Shown here: piece after piece, positions 16,467-24,361 of the stretch
How positions within the stretch are numbered: the stretch's first letter is position 1
Layout of the letters: each line of letters begins with the position of its first letter
Assembly (NCBI GenBank): GCA_002392645.1
Contig: DGHL01000013.1
Coordinates: forward strand, 1 to 48,933
Origin: Prevotellaceae bacterium UBA3849
GTDB taxonomy: Bacteria; Bacteroidota; Bacteroidia; Bacteroidales; Bacteroidaceae
Reading direction: 5' to 3'
DNA: 48,933 bases
The notes under the pieces: generated by a model
What the model was told of the DNA's origin: nothing
Databases searched by the model: none
Seen by the model: only the letters and a program-made list of their open reading frames with translations
Program-made: the position numbers and the translations under genes

Positions 16467-16658
16467 GGTGGGGTCTATTAATTCCCACCGTAAATTTAAA
16501 CTTTAAACGTGGGTTTACGTTTTGTCACCTTTTCGTTTTCTTTCGGTGCATACTATCAGTTCTTTCGGTCACATAGCCCGCTATGCTCCCTCAACAACTG
16601 ACACTCTGCCCTCGAAGTAAATTCGAAAATATAACAAAGCGAATTAATAGAACCCACC
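16467..16658. repeat. 192-bp palindromic MITE-like element
   Basis: The ends are inverted copies: 16467-16483 against AATTAATAGAACCCACC (16642-16658), 16 of 17 matching. A second GGTGGG/CCCACC pair sits at the left end (16467-16472, 16484-16489). The interior is roughly palindromic about CATAGCCCGCTATG (near 16577), with CAGTT and AACTG arms on either side and GTTTTCTTTCGGTGCA on the left. It has no coding capacity. A diverged second copy lies at 1-91. It sits between the GH3 promoter and the cyclophilin terminator. Confidence 0.72.
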
Positions 16659-16662
16659 TAAT

Positions 16663-16701
16663 AAAAAAATCGCAGCATTGGTGATTACCCAATACTGCGA
16701 T
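16663..16701 (-). terminator. Terminator at the end of the polysaccharide operon and cyclophilin gene
   Basis: 16669-16681 (ATCGCAGCATTGG) pairs with 16689-16701 with one mismatch and a 7-base loop. On the minus strand the stem is followed by seven T (16663-16669). It closes transcription from the minus-strand operon. Confidence 0.85.
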
Positions 16702-16728
16702 TGCCTATATCGTAATAATGTTTTCGGA

Positions 16729-17472
16729 TTATGCCATCACTTCCACTGACAGTATCTGTATATCCTGCTTCGGACGATCGCCAGGCATTGTCTCCGTACC
16801 CTGTATCTTTTCCACTACGTCGAGTCCTTCCTCGACTTCACCGAACACGGTATATTGTCCGTCGAGGTGTGGAGTACCACCGATGGTGGTATAGGTCTGC
16901 TTCTGTGCTTCGGTAAGCGCTGCCCCACCCTGCTCTGCCATGATGGCTTGCGTCTGGGCTATAAGGTCGTTCTGCAGTTCCATGAGTCCTGCCTGGTCGC
17001 GATTGCGGCGCAGGTCCATGATTTCCTTACGATGCTCACCGGCAAGACGGTTGAAGATGCTTTGCTCTGCCTGCATCTGCAGCTGTCGTGCAAGTTGTCC
17101 TATCTGCCCGTCGTTATATACCTGTCCCCACACTATATAGAACTGCGAGCCACTTGACGCACGCTCTGGGTTCACCTCATCACCCTGACGCGCTGCTGCC
17201 AGTGCGCCGCGCTTATGGATAAACCGTGGCTGTATCTCTGCAGGAATAGTGTAGCCTGGGCCGCCAGTACCAAGTTGCACGCCTGCCGGAGCGCCCTTAC
17301 TGTTCGGATCGCCACCCTGTATCATGAAGTTCTTAATTACTCTGTGGAACAATGTTCCGTTATAGTACCCTTCCTGTGCGAGTTTCAGGAAATTGTCACG
17401 ATGACGAGGTGTCTCGTCGTAAAGGCGTACGGTGATATCGCCCTCTGTTGTCTTTATAGTTACTTTTGCCAT
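16729..17472 (-). CDS. Cyclophilin-type peptidyl-prolyl isomerase with a helical insert
   Basis: Catalyses cis-trans isomerisation of peptidyl-proline bonds. The cyclophilin core is clear: LFHRVIKNFMIQGGD (41-55), then SGSQFYIVWGQ (107-117). It resumes with GGTPHLDGQYTVFGEV after an insert of roughly 75 residues (118-195) that is rich in Q, E, R and A and probably helical. No signal peptide is visible, so the protein is probably cytoplasmic. 247 residues. It begins 8 bases after the stop of the initiating sugar transferase, so it appears to be the last gene of the polysaccharide operon. Confidence 0.9.
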   Translation of the reverse strand: MAKVTIKTTEGDITVRLYDETPRHRDNFLKLAQEGYYNGTLFHRVIKNFMIQGGDPNSKGAPAGVQLGTGGPGYTIPAEIQPRFIHKRGALAAARQGDEVNPERASSGSQFYIVWGQVYNDGQIGQLARQLQMQAEQSIFNRLAGEHRKEIMDLRRNRDQAGLMELQNDLIAQTQAIMAEQGGAALTEAQKQTYTTIGGTPHLDGQYTVFGEVEEGLDVVEKIQGTETMPGDRPKQDIQILSVEVMA

Positions 17473-17480
17473 AATCTTTA

Positions 17481-19331
17481 TTAGAATTTCTTTCCGAAGA
17501 TGATGCTTCCAAACGTAAGCACGAGCACCTTGATGTCAAACCAGAAGGAACGATGACGCAGATAGTAAAGGTCAAGTTCCAATCTACGCAGCATCTTCTC
17601 CATGGTGTCGGTATAGCCATTATATAACGTAGCATAGCTTGTCACACCCGGACGTATCTGGTATAGGAAGGCATAGCGAGGGTCGTGCCCCATTATCTGG
17701 TCTATGAAGTGCTTGCGCTCGGGGCGATAGCCCACGAATGCCATGTCGCCAACCAGCACGTTCCATAGTTGTGGCAGTTCGTCAAGATGATGTCGGCGCA
17801 GGAATTTTCCTATCTTCGTAAGTCGCGGATCATCATCACCACCGGCATGGCTCAGCTGCGGGCCCATCTTCTCGGCATCTATTCGCATGCTGCGGTATTT
17901 ATAAATGAAGAATGGTCTGCCGAAACGGCCTATGCGTTCCTGCTTGTATATTGCAGGACCTCCATCATCAAGTTTTATCAATATATAGCTTAGCAGGAAC
18001 AATGGTGAGAACACTATTATACAGACAATGGATATAAGCATGTCTATACTGCGCTTCATACCACGCTCCAAGGCTGTCATACCATCGGGAATAAATGCCA
18101 TGGTGTCTTTCTCTATCATGTTGCTGGGCAATCCCATGGTGCCGAAAGTGCGTATCTTTTTCTCAAGTACCTCACGTGGCACCTGTGCGTTCCATGCCTC
18201 CTCACCGTATTCCTTGTTCCATGCCTTGCGGTGCGTGCGGTTTTCGTATGCATATATCCGCCAGTTTACAGTCCAGTGCATCACAATCCACAACACGATG
18301 TTTATGATGAATATAAGCGTATAGTCAGTATGGGCAGCTACCAACATATACGTTATGAGTGCAAATGCCACAGGTATAAGGAAAAGCGCCACGCATACAC
18401 CATAGCGATGGATACCCGTACGATACAGTTTGTCGTCTATTTGGTTGCGGTCTTGCGTAAATACTTCGCGTCCGTCGCGCAGGCGGCTTCCTAATACACG
18501 TATTATGTCGAGCAATGGCAATGTCATTATCGCCATTGCCTCAACCATTGCACCGATGCCGTACTCTCTTTCCGAGCCACGACAGAGTACTATGAATACG
18601 TATGCTATGAAGAATCCCAAGATATAACTGCCAGAGTTTCCCATGGAGCAACGCTCCCACCTCTTCCAGAATGTCTTTATCACCCAATATGGCATTACGA
18701 CTCCAAGGACAGCTGCTATTATAAGGAGCGGAGTGATACGTTTCGAATTTAACAGCATAGGGACGAACAACAACAATGTCACTATGCCCATGGTGCTTAC
18801 CAGATTATCGAAACCGTCAAACAAACGAAATACGGAGATGATATAGAATGCAACAATCACCGTCAGTGGTGCTCCCACCCAGACTGGTATGCTTTCTATA
18901 CCGAAAAGTCCGTGCAGGTTATTTATTGGCATACCTGACACTGCAAATACGGATGAACCAAGGAAAATGGCTACCGTACGGATGCCTGTTGACGCACCAT
19001 GGATATCATACTTCAATCCGACAAGATACAGTATCAACGAACCAGTAATAAGCGAGAACACACGCGGTACCATTGACATACATGACTTAGACAGGTTTAG
19101 TCCTGGAAGCACCATAGGTATCAATAATGATGCACACAGGCTAAGCAGTATGATAGGGAGTACGGACAAGCCTGCTATCTGATAAACGCGCACGCCGTCA
19201 CGCGAAAGGTCATCGCCCTTCCTGTCCCATTGGTTCTTTACGCTCACCACCATCATTCGCGGCAGGATGTATATGCTCAAGGCTAATGATATGGCAAACG
19301 ACAGTGATGTTATTATTAATGTCGGGTTCAT
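17481..19331 (-). CDS. Fused WecA/MraY-like (degenerate) and WcaJ-like initiating phosphoglycosyl transferase
   Basis: Probably starts repeat-unit synthesis by moving a sugar-1-phosphate from a UDP-sugar to undecaprenyl phosphate at the inner membrane. Residues 1 to about 360 are polytopic with the outline of the WecA/MraY family, but the expected motifs are altered. GLxDD reads GLKYD (105-109), GDxGS reads GNSGS (231-235), and DRNHxHH reads DRNQIDD (294-300). FDGFDN (171-176) is kept. Residues about 420-616 are a complete monotopic sugar transferase: one membrane helix, GPAIYKQERIGRFGRPFFIY (458-477), and the Asp517-Glu518 dyad in LRRHHLDELPQLWNVL. The start overlaps the stop of the upstream GT2 gene (ATGA). 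Confidence 0.87.
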   Translation of the reverse strand: MNPTLIITSLSFAISLALSIYILPRMMVVSVKNQWDRKGDDLSRDGVRVYQIAGLSVLPIILLSLCASLLIPMVLPGLNLSKSCMSMVPRVFSLITGSLILYLVGLKYDIHGASTGIRTVAIFLGSSVFAVSGMPINNLHGLFGIESIPVWVGAPLTVIVAFYIISVFRLFDGFDNLVSTMGIVTLLLFVPMLLNSKRITPLLIIAAVLGVVMPYWVIKTFWKRWERCSMGNSGSYILGFFIAYVFIVLCRGSEREYGIGAMVEAMAIMTLPLLDIIRVLGSRLRDGREVFTQDRNQIDDKLYRTGIHRYGVCVALFLIPVAFALITYMLVAAHTDYTLIFIINIVLWIVMHWTVNWRIYAYENRTHRKAWNKEYGEEAWNAQVPREVLEKKIRTFGTMGLPSNMIEKDTMAFIPDGMTALERGMKRSIDMLISIVCIIVFSPLFLLSYILIKLDDGGPAIYKQERIGRFGRPFFIYKYRSMRIDAEKMGPQLSHAGGDDDPRLTKIGKFLRRHHLDELPQLWNVLVGDMAFVGYRPERKHFIDQIMGHDPRYAFLYQIRPGVTSYATLYNGYTDTMEKMLRRLELDLYYLRHRSFWFDIKVLVLTFGSIIFGKKF

Positions 19332-20101
19332 AGTCTAAATCTAATGTTACGTATTCTCTCTGCTACCTTTGGTAGCAAACGCTTTATCGGATAGAATATA
19401 CTTACCTTTATTCCGTTCTTGCGAAAGGCACGCATAATGTTACAGTTGCCACGTATTACATTGCGCAGCGTACCGTTACTCTCACCTCCCTCACGCATCA
19501 CCACAAGGCAATATGGCAGATAGCGACTCTTAATTCCATGTTTTTCTATAAGTCGGAGCATCAGCTCGAAATCGGCAGAAACGGCAAATGAGGTGTCAAA
19601 TGCACCGTACTTTGATAGGCATTCACGCTTTACGTAGAACGTAGGATGAGCAGGATGCCACCCACGCGCAAACCCTCCTGCGGTATATTGGCTGCCATGC
19701 CAACGACGCACAACCTGAGTAGTATCGGCGTACATTACATATACGAGGTCCGCATACGTGCAGTCTATATCATCATGCACGAAAGCTTCGTTGATTCTTT
19801 CAAGCACTTTGTCATCGGCATAGAAATCATCAGAGTTAAGTATTCCGATAACGTCACCCGTAGCATGACTGACACCACGGTTCATTGCATCATACAGCCC
19901 ATTGTCTTTCTCTGAGAATATGCGCAGTCTGTCCCCGAAACGCTCTTCGTAGCAGTGAGCTATGTCGAGCGTATTGTCGGCAGAGACCCCATCCTGTATT
20001 ATGACCTCATAGTCTTGATGCGTCTGCCGAAGTATGCTGTCGAGCGTATCGGCAAGCGTAGCCGCACTATTATATGTCGCTGTGATAATGGAAAACTTCA
20101 T
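19328..20101 (-). CDS. Glycosyltransferase family 2
   Basis: Inverting GT-A glycosyltransferase acting on the growing lipid-linked repeat unit at the cytoplasmic membrane face. The N-terminal MKFSIITATYNSAATLADT is the classic GT2 nucleotide-binding start, followed by EVIIQDGVSADNT and the DxD-like LNSDDF motif (about 89-94). An acceptor region with GWHPAHPTFYVKRE follows. The open frame reaches 20146, but the ATG at 20101 overlaps the stop of the upstream gene as ATGA and gives the canonical N-terminus. The donor sugar cannot be predicted. 257 residues. Confidence 0.88.
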   Translation of the reverse strand: MKFSIITATYNSAATLADTLDSILRQTHQDYEVIIQDGVSADNTLDIAHCYEERFGDRLRIFSEKDNGLYDAMNRGVSHATGDVIGILNSDDFYADDKVLERINEAFVHDDIDCTYADLVYVMYADTTQVVRRWHGSQYTAGGFARGWHPAHPTFYVKRECLSKYGAFDTSFAVSADFELMLRLIEKHGIKSRYLPYCLVVMREGGESNGTLRNVIRGNCNIMRAFRKNGIKVSIFYPIKRLLPKVAERIRNIRFRL

Positions 20102-21168
20102 TTCATTCCGTAGATAATGGATGATGGCTTGAGCAGGTGGCTCCATATTTGCGTCAGGAAGGAACCCACAAGGCTCTCTGTTTCATAAACCATTCTGTGT
20201 TTCCACATGTTGGAGCGCCAGCGTCGGAGCTTGTAGCATATCTCGCTGAAGATGTTCGAGGGATGTACTTCATTGAACTCCGGCTCAATTATATCTGCCG
20301 TGGCTCTGCAAAGAACTTCTCTGTCTGTATTGATTGGAGGAAACAGATTCTCGTCAAAACCGAGGTACTCTGTACAAATAAAAGTAACAGTGTCTGTGTA
20401 ACCAATCATTCCAGCCTTCTCGGCACTTTCCATCAGGAGACCTGTATCTATAAAATCCTTATATTTCCGAGCATATAGTCCACAGTCAAGCACTTGACGC
20501 AATGTAGCTTGCGAAGCAGTGAAGTTTTCTGCCGAATGACGAATCAGGTATAGCAGCATGCCGGTGTGATACTCCAGGTCTTGTTCTACCCATGCCTCTA
20601 TAAGTTTGCTTGAAGGATGTGCATGTACATTGAGGAAAGAGTGGTGGTTTTCTATTGTAACGCCGTCAATTATAAACGTAGAGTGCTTATGTTCGCTGTA
20701 ATCAATCTTAACACCCGTCTTCTCTATCAGTTCGTTTGAGCGTTTGTAGTCCTTGCCGCAGTATATGTCGATGTCGCTTGCGGTGCGCAGTTCCGGGTCG
20801 GGATAGCATAACGAAAGGGGATATCCTTTCAGTACCTGCATCTCTATTCCGTGCTTTTCATAAAATTTTGTGAGTTTGCGCAACACTGTCAAATGTTGCT
20901 GATACATCTTTCGCTGAGGTATCTCCAGTCCCATCCACGTCAGTTTCAACCGCCGCATCTCCTTGCTGTTCAGCTTACAGTCAGGGTCATCGTTAAGTCC
21001 GCTCTTCACGTAGCCGCTGAATGCCAACTGCGCCACTCCGTTGCGAACGGCTGTGCTGATAATTTTCTCCCAGTCAACGTCATTAATACCCTGCGGCATT
21101 GGCTGTGAATTGCCAATAGCTTGACCAAGTAAAAAAAGAATTATCTCTTGTGTAGAAGGATTATACAT
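20098..21168 (-). CDS. Nucleotidyltransferase-family protein (PF14907 type)
   Basis: A 356-residue protein of the uncharacterised nucleotidyltransferase family found in many capsule and exopolysaccharide loci. The signature LKGYPLSLCYPDPELRTASD, followed by IDIYC (about 115-139), holds the presumed metal-binding DxD pair (SDIDIY). The middle has WVEQDLEYHTGMLLYLIRHS; the C-terminus is alpha-helical. The function is not established: a nucleotidyl- or phosphotransferase acting on a glycan or lipid intermediate is a guess from fold. The gene is fully embedded in the operon: its start shares one base with the upstream GT2 stop, and its stop overlaps the next gene by 4 bases. Confidence 0.72.
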   Translation of the reverse strand: MYNPSTQEIILFLLGQAIGNSQPMPQGINDVDWEKIISTAVRNGVAQLAFSGYVKSGLNDDPDCKLNSKEMRRLKLTWMGLEIPQRKMYQQHLTVLRKLTKFYEKHGIEMQVLKGYPLSLCYPDPELRTASDIDIYCGKDYKRSNELIEKTGVKIDYSEHKHSTFIIDGVTIENHHSFLNVHAHPSSKLIEAWVEQDLEYHTGMLLYLIRHSAENFTASQATLRQVLDCGLYARKYKDFIDTGLLMESAEKAGMIGYTDTVTFICTEYLGFDENLFPPINTDREVLCRATADIIEPEFNEVHPSNIFSEICYKLRRWRSNMWKHRMVYETESLVGSFLTQIWSHLLKPSSIIYGMK

Positions 21169-22010
21169 TATTTATCATCCTTATTCAAGTTCCGCTCATA
21201 TATCTTGGCGTCAACCAAGGTCCTGTACCAATATGCTTGCAAGAAGGCAAAAATATAGCCCGGCGTCCCGTCAAGGAAGCCGAGCCTGAGATAGTATCTG
21301 TACCAAAAGAATAACTTTGCACGCAAAAACATTGGCAGACGATAGTAAAGTCCGTCGCGAAGCTTCTTCGCCTTCTCTGGTTGCCCGTCAAGCTGTGCGT
21401 TCTCACGACCTGAGCGTACGTCGAAATAGTCCTGCACTTCACGCGTTGCATACCAGTTATGCTTCAGCACATATTGGTCTATTGACTTAAAGGCATAATG
21501 TATAGCATCATTCTTCAGGTCAATGCATCGACCTTCACTGAGAACAATATGCTCACCCATGGCACGATCTTCAAAACGACCTTTACCATATTTGAAAATA
21601 GTGATCTTAAGGAAAGGGTAGAATCCTCCATGCTTTAGGTATCTGCCAAGGAATGAAACCTTGTAACGCATCATAAATCCTGACACATCATCTGTAGCAT
21701 GACGTTCCAGTTCCTTCTCAAGTTCTTTACGTAACTCTGGCGTTACCACCTCGTCGGCGTCCAGGCGAAACACCCACGTTGTCTGTATATTCAAATTGTC
21801 AATCGCCCAGTTGAATTGCTTGGCATAGTCAAGAAAGGGTTCATGTGCCACGACCTCTACCCCAAGGTCTTTCGCTATATCTGTTGTGCGATCAGTGCTA
21901 CCACTGTCAACTACAACAATACGTTTAACCCATCCCTCAACTGAACGGATGCATCTCTCTATATCATTTTCCTCATTCTTGGTGAGGATTATAACGGTTA
22001 TATTAGTCAT
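21168..22010 (-). CDS. Glycosyltransferase family 2, WaaE/KdtX-like
   Basis: Predicted cytoplasmic-face glycosyltransferase. The start MTNITVIILTKNEENDIERC and IVVVDSGSTDRTTDIA, then the metal-binding FRLDADEVV (about 88-96), match the WaaE/KdtX branch of GT2, which in enterobacteria adds glucose to LPS core. The conserved KHGGFYPFLKITIFKYGKG and WYRYYLRLGFLDGTPGYIFA segments also fit this branch. 280 residues, usual length. The target here (LPS core or capsule unit) is not decidable. It lies within the same minus-strand operon. Confidence 0.88.
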   Translation of the reverse strand: MTNITVIILTKNEENDIERCIRSVEGWVKRIVVVDSGSTDRTTDIAKDLGVEVVAHEPFLDYAKQFNWAIDNLNIQTTWVFRLDADEVVTPELRKELEKELERHATDDVSGFMMRYKVSFLGRYLKHGGFYPFLKITIFKYGKGRFEDRAMGEHIVLSEGRCIDLKNDAIHYAFKSIDQYVLKHNWYATREVQDYFDVRSGRENAQLDGQPEKAKKLRDGLYYRLPMFLRAKLFFWYRYYLRLGFLDGTPGYIFAFLQAYWYRTLVDAKIYERNLNKDDK

Positions 22011-22050
22011 TTATACATCAAATGCTAAGATCACATGATACATACCTATA

Positions 22051-22677
22051 CTACTGACCTGAACGATTTTCTTCCGAACATATCTCCCTTGAAAACCATT
22101 CCTTGTTTTCTGCCAGTTTCTCATCACTCCACTCCCACCATTTTAAGGCCAAGAGCTCTTTTATTGTTACATCGTCAAATCTGTATCTTAGAATTCTTGC
22201 CGGCACACCTGCAACGATAGCATACGGTGGAACATCATGTGTAACTACTGCATGGGCTCCGATTACAACCCCATCACCGATGGTAACTCCTGCGCAGATA
22301 AACACATTCTCACCTATCCATACATCATTTCCTATTATGGTTTGTGGTTGTTTGAGAAACTTATGAGAATCTGCTGTAATGAAATCTTTCTCCTTAAAGC
22401 AATTTTTGGGGTCATAAAACACTGGAGAAGTTGAAACTCTGTCTATCGGATGTACTCCTCCACCAATAGAACATGAGCTGCCTATGGAACAGAAAGCACC
22501 TATCTTCGTATCGGAGATTGTTGTATGGGTTCCGACATACGAATACCTTCCCACCTGTACCTTTATAAGGTTACAGTGTGGAAGAACCTTGACACTTTTG
22601 TCCAACCTGCATTCCCTTATTGAAGGAATCTGCAAATAATAAATAAGTTTTGACAAATAATATTTCAGCTTATCCAT
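22051..22677 (-). CDS. CatB-type left-handed beta-helix O-acetyltransferase
   Basis: Probably transfers an acetyl group from acetyl-CoA to a sugar hydroxyl of the polysaccharide. Residues about 35-165 show hexapeptide-repeat periodicity (VGRYSYVGTHTTISDTKIG and later IGNDVWIGENVFICAGVTIG). The GGGVHPIDRVSTSPVFY loop and the HDVPPYAIVAGVPARILRYR C-terminal seal are typical of the xenobiotic/CatB acetyltransferase subgroup. 208 residues. The start overlaps the end of the following GT4 gene by 8 bases. It is one of three such acetyltransferases in the operon. Confidence 0.86.
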   Translation of the reverse strand: MDKLKYYLSKLIYYLQIPSIRECRLDKSVKVLPHCNLIKVQVGRYSYVGTHTTISDTKIGAFCSIGSSCSIGGGVHPIDRVSTSPVFYDPKNCFKEKDFITADSHKFLKQPQTIIGNDVWIGENVFICAGVTIGDGVVIGAHAVVTHDVPPYAIVAGVPARILRYRFDDVTIKELLALKWWEWSDEKLAENKEWFSREICSEENRSGQ

Positions 22678-23785
22678 TTTGTGTCAATACCTTTTTCAAC
22701 AAATCGAGTTGAACGTAAGGATTCCAACTATTATCTATTTCAGAATAGCAAGCATTTCTAACATCTTCTCGTTTGTCTGAATGACCTTCAAACCACTCGT
22801 TAATGCAGAATACTATAGAATCAATTTCATTCCGTTTAAAGAAATCACCAGTTTTCCCTATCTTGATTGCCTCAAACTCTGGCCCCTGGTGTGAAAAATC
22901 ATTATGCGTTATAACAGGTGTCCCAAAACTCATAGAGTGAATGGCAGTAAGACCTACATTGCCAGGAGACACACATAAGTCTGCATTATAGATAAGCTCA
23001 CATAATAGTCGCTCATCATAACATGCACCATAAAACCATACGTTATTGCACAATCCCAAAGTTTCAGCCATTTCTTCTAACTCTTTCTTTGTCTCCCCAT
23101 TTCCTATTATGGTAAGATTATATTTTCTTCCTTGTTCTAAAAGTCTTCCTAATGCTTTTAGCGCTAAATCTATCCTTTTCTCAGGAGTAAGTCTTCCTAC
23201 AAAGAAAAGATTGTAATTATGGTTGTTGAAATGTTCAGTATATATCGAACTGCTTGTCGTCTGCTGCCTTAATTTCACTTGTTTGTCATATGCCAAGGAA
23301 TTATGTATTACATACAGTCTCTCCTGAGCGAAGCCTTCCTTTATCATTAAGTTTCTTGCAAAATTGCCATAAAGAAATAACCCTCCATTTGGCAGACGTA
23401 AAAAGACCTTCTTTATCAGAACTTCAAGACGTGATTCCTTACCATACCAACCATGTGTCCAAAAGTACACCTTCTTCTTTGGAAACAACATCCTCTGCAT
23501 CAGACAGAACATCCACGCACTTACACTACGTGTTTCTCCTAACAAGATATAACTGTCATATTTCTTAAATAATTGTGGAATAACCTTAGACTGCCAGGTC
23601 CAACCTCTTATTATTGAACGTAGCTTAACCTCCGAGACCTTTCCTCTCAATAGGGAATAATCCATTTTCTTGACATCTCCCATTGTATTACCAAACACAA
23701 AATCACAATCAAACTCCTCGCTGATGAGTTTGAATATGTTTGCACGGTAATGCTGAGCGAAGTTATATATCAGACAAAGTTTCAT
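22670..23785 (-). CDS. GT4-like (GT-B) glycosyltransferase lacking the usual EX7E pair
   Basis: A 371-residue GT-B-fold glycosyltransferase. The donor-binding half has FFVGRLTPEKRIDLALKAL (about 193-211) and LTIIGNGETKKELEE. The place where GT4 enzymes carry EX7E reads SPGNVGLTAIHSMSFGTPVI, so both glutamates are replaced. I recognise this as a recurring variant in polysaccharide loci rather than damage, because the rest of the protein is intact. Codon use is AT-rich compared with the operon's 3' part. The donor and acceptor are unknown. Confidence 0.82.
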   Translation of the reverse strand: MKLCLIYNFAQHYRANIFKLISEEFDCDFVFGNTMGDVKKMDYSLLRGKVSEVKLRSIIRGWTWQSKVIPQLFKKYDSYILLGETRSVSAWMFCLMQRMLFPKKKVYFWTHGWYGKESRLEVLIKKVFLRLPNGGLFLYGNFARNLMIKEGFAQERLYVIHNSLAYDKQVKLRQQTTSSSIYTEHFNNHNYNLFFVGRLTPEKRIDLALKALGRLLEQGRKYNLTIIGNGETKKELEEMAETLGLCNNVWFYGACYDERLLCELIYNADLCVSPGNVGLTAIHSMSFGTPVITHNDFSHQGPEFEAIKIGKTGDFFKRNEIDSIVFCINEWFEGHSDKREDVRNACYSEIDNSWNPYVQLDLLKKVLTQNG

Positions 23786-23804
23786 CAGATTTGTTCTTCA
23801 TTGA

Positions 23805-24359
23805 CTATTTTACTACTCTATCTTTGATAACCCTAGCAGGATTCCCTCCAACGACTTTCCAAGGCTCCACATCTTTAAATACTGCCGCCCTAGCACCGAC
23901 CACGGCTCCTTGGCCTATGGTTACCCCCATACCAACAAAGGCATCTGTAGCTATCCAACACTGATCTTCTATATGTATTGATGCATACACCAATGAGTTC
24001 ATAGCATCAGATATATCATGACTTGATGTACATAGATATGCTCCTTGCGAAATTATAGAATTTGCTCCTATATGCACAGGCGCTACATTATATATTCTCA
24101 CATCCTCTGCTATAGTGGAATGCTCTTCCATTACCAGATTCTTGGGATAATATATCTTTACACCAGTATATATTTTTGCTGTGCTGGCAATCTTAGCGCC
24201 AAATAATCTCAACAAAGTTCTTTTCCAACCTGCGCCAAAACTCCTTGGAAGTAATCCCGTACACAAACACCACGTTATCTGCCAAATGAATCGCAAAACT
24301 TTATTTGCAAAACTCAGTTCTCCCTTGGTCTTGGATAAATCTATCTTTACGTCTGACAT
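23805..24359 (-). CDS. WcaF-like left-handed beta-helix acetyltransferase
   Basis: Predicted O-acetyltransferase of the colanic-acid WcaF group. The N-terminal IWQITWCLCTGLLPRSFG and the following WKRTLLRLFGAKI are characteristic of this group. Hexapeptide repeats follow (IYYPKNLVMEEHSTIAEDVR to IEDQCWIATDAFVGMGVTIG), with the active-site histidine in CTSSHDISDAMN (about 113). It ends WKVVGGNPARVIKDR, the typical closing segment. 184 residues. It lies between a GT4 gene and a GT14 gene, 2 bases from the latter, and is part of the operon. The acetylated sugar is unknown. Confidence 0.87.
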   Translation of the reverse strand: MSDVKIDLSKTKGELSFANKVLRFIWQITWCLCTGLLPRSFGAGWKRTLLRLFGAKIASTAKIYTGVKIYYPKNLVMEEHSTIAEDVRIYNVAPVHIGANSIISQGAYLCTSSHDISDAMNSLVYASIHIEDQCWIATDAFVGMGVTIGQGAVVGARAAVFKDVEPWKVVGGNPARVIKDRVVK

Positions 24360-24361
24360 AT

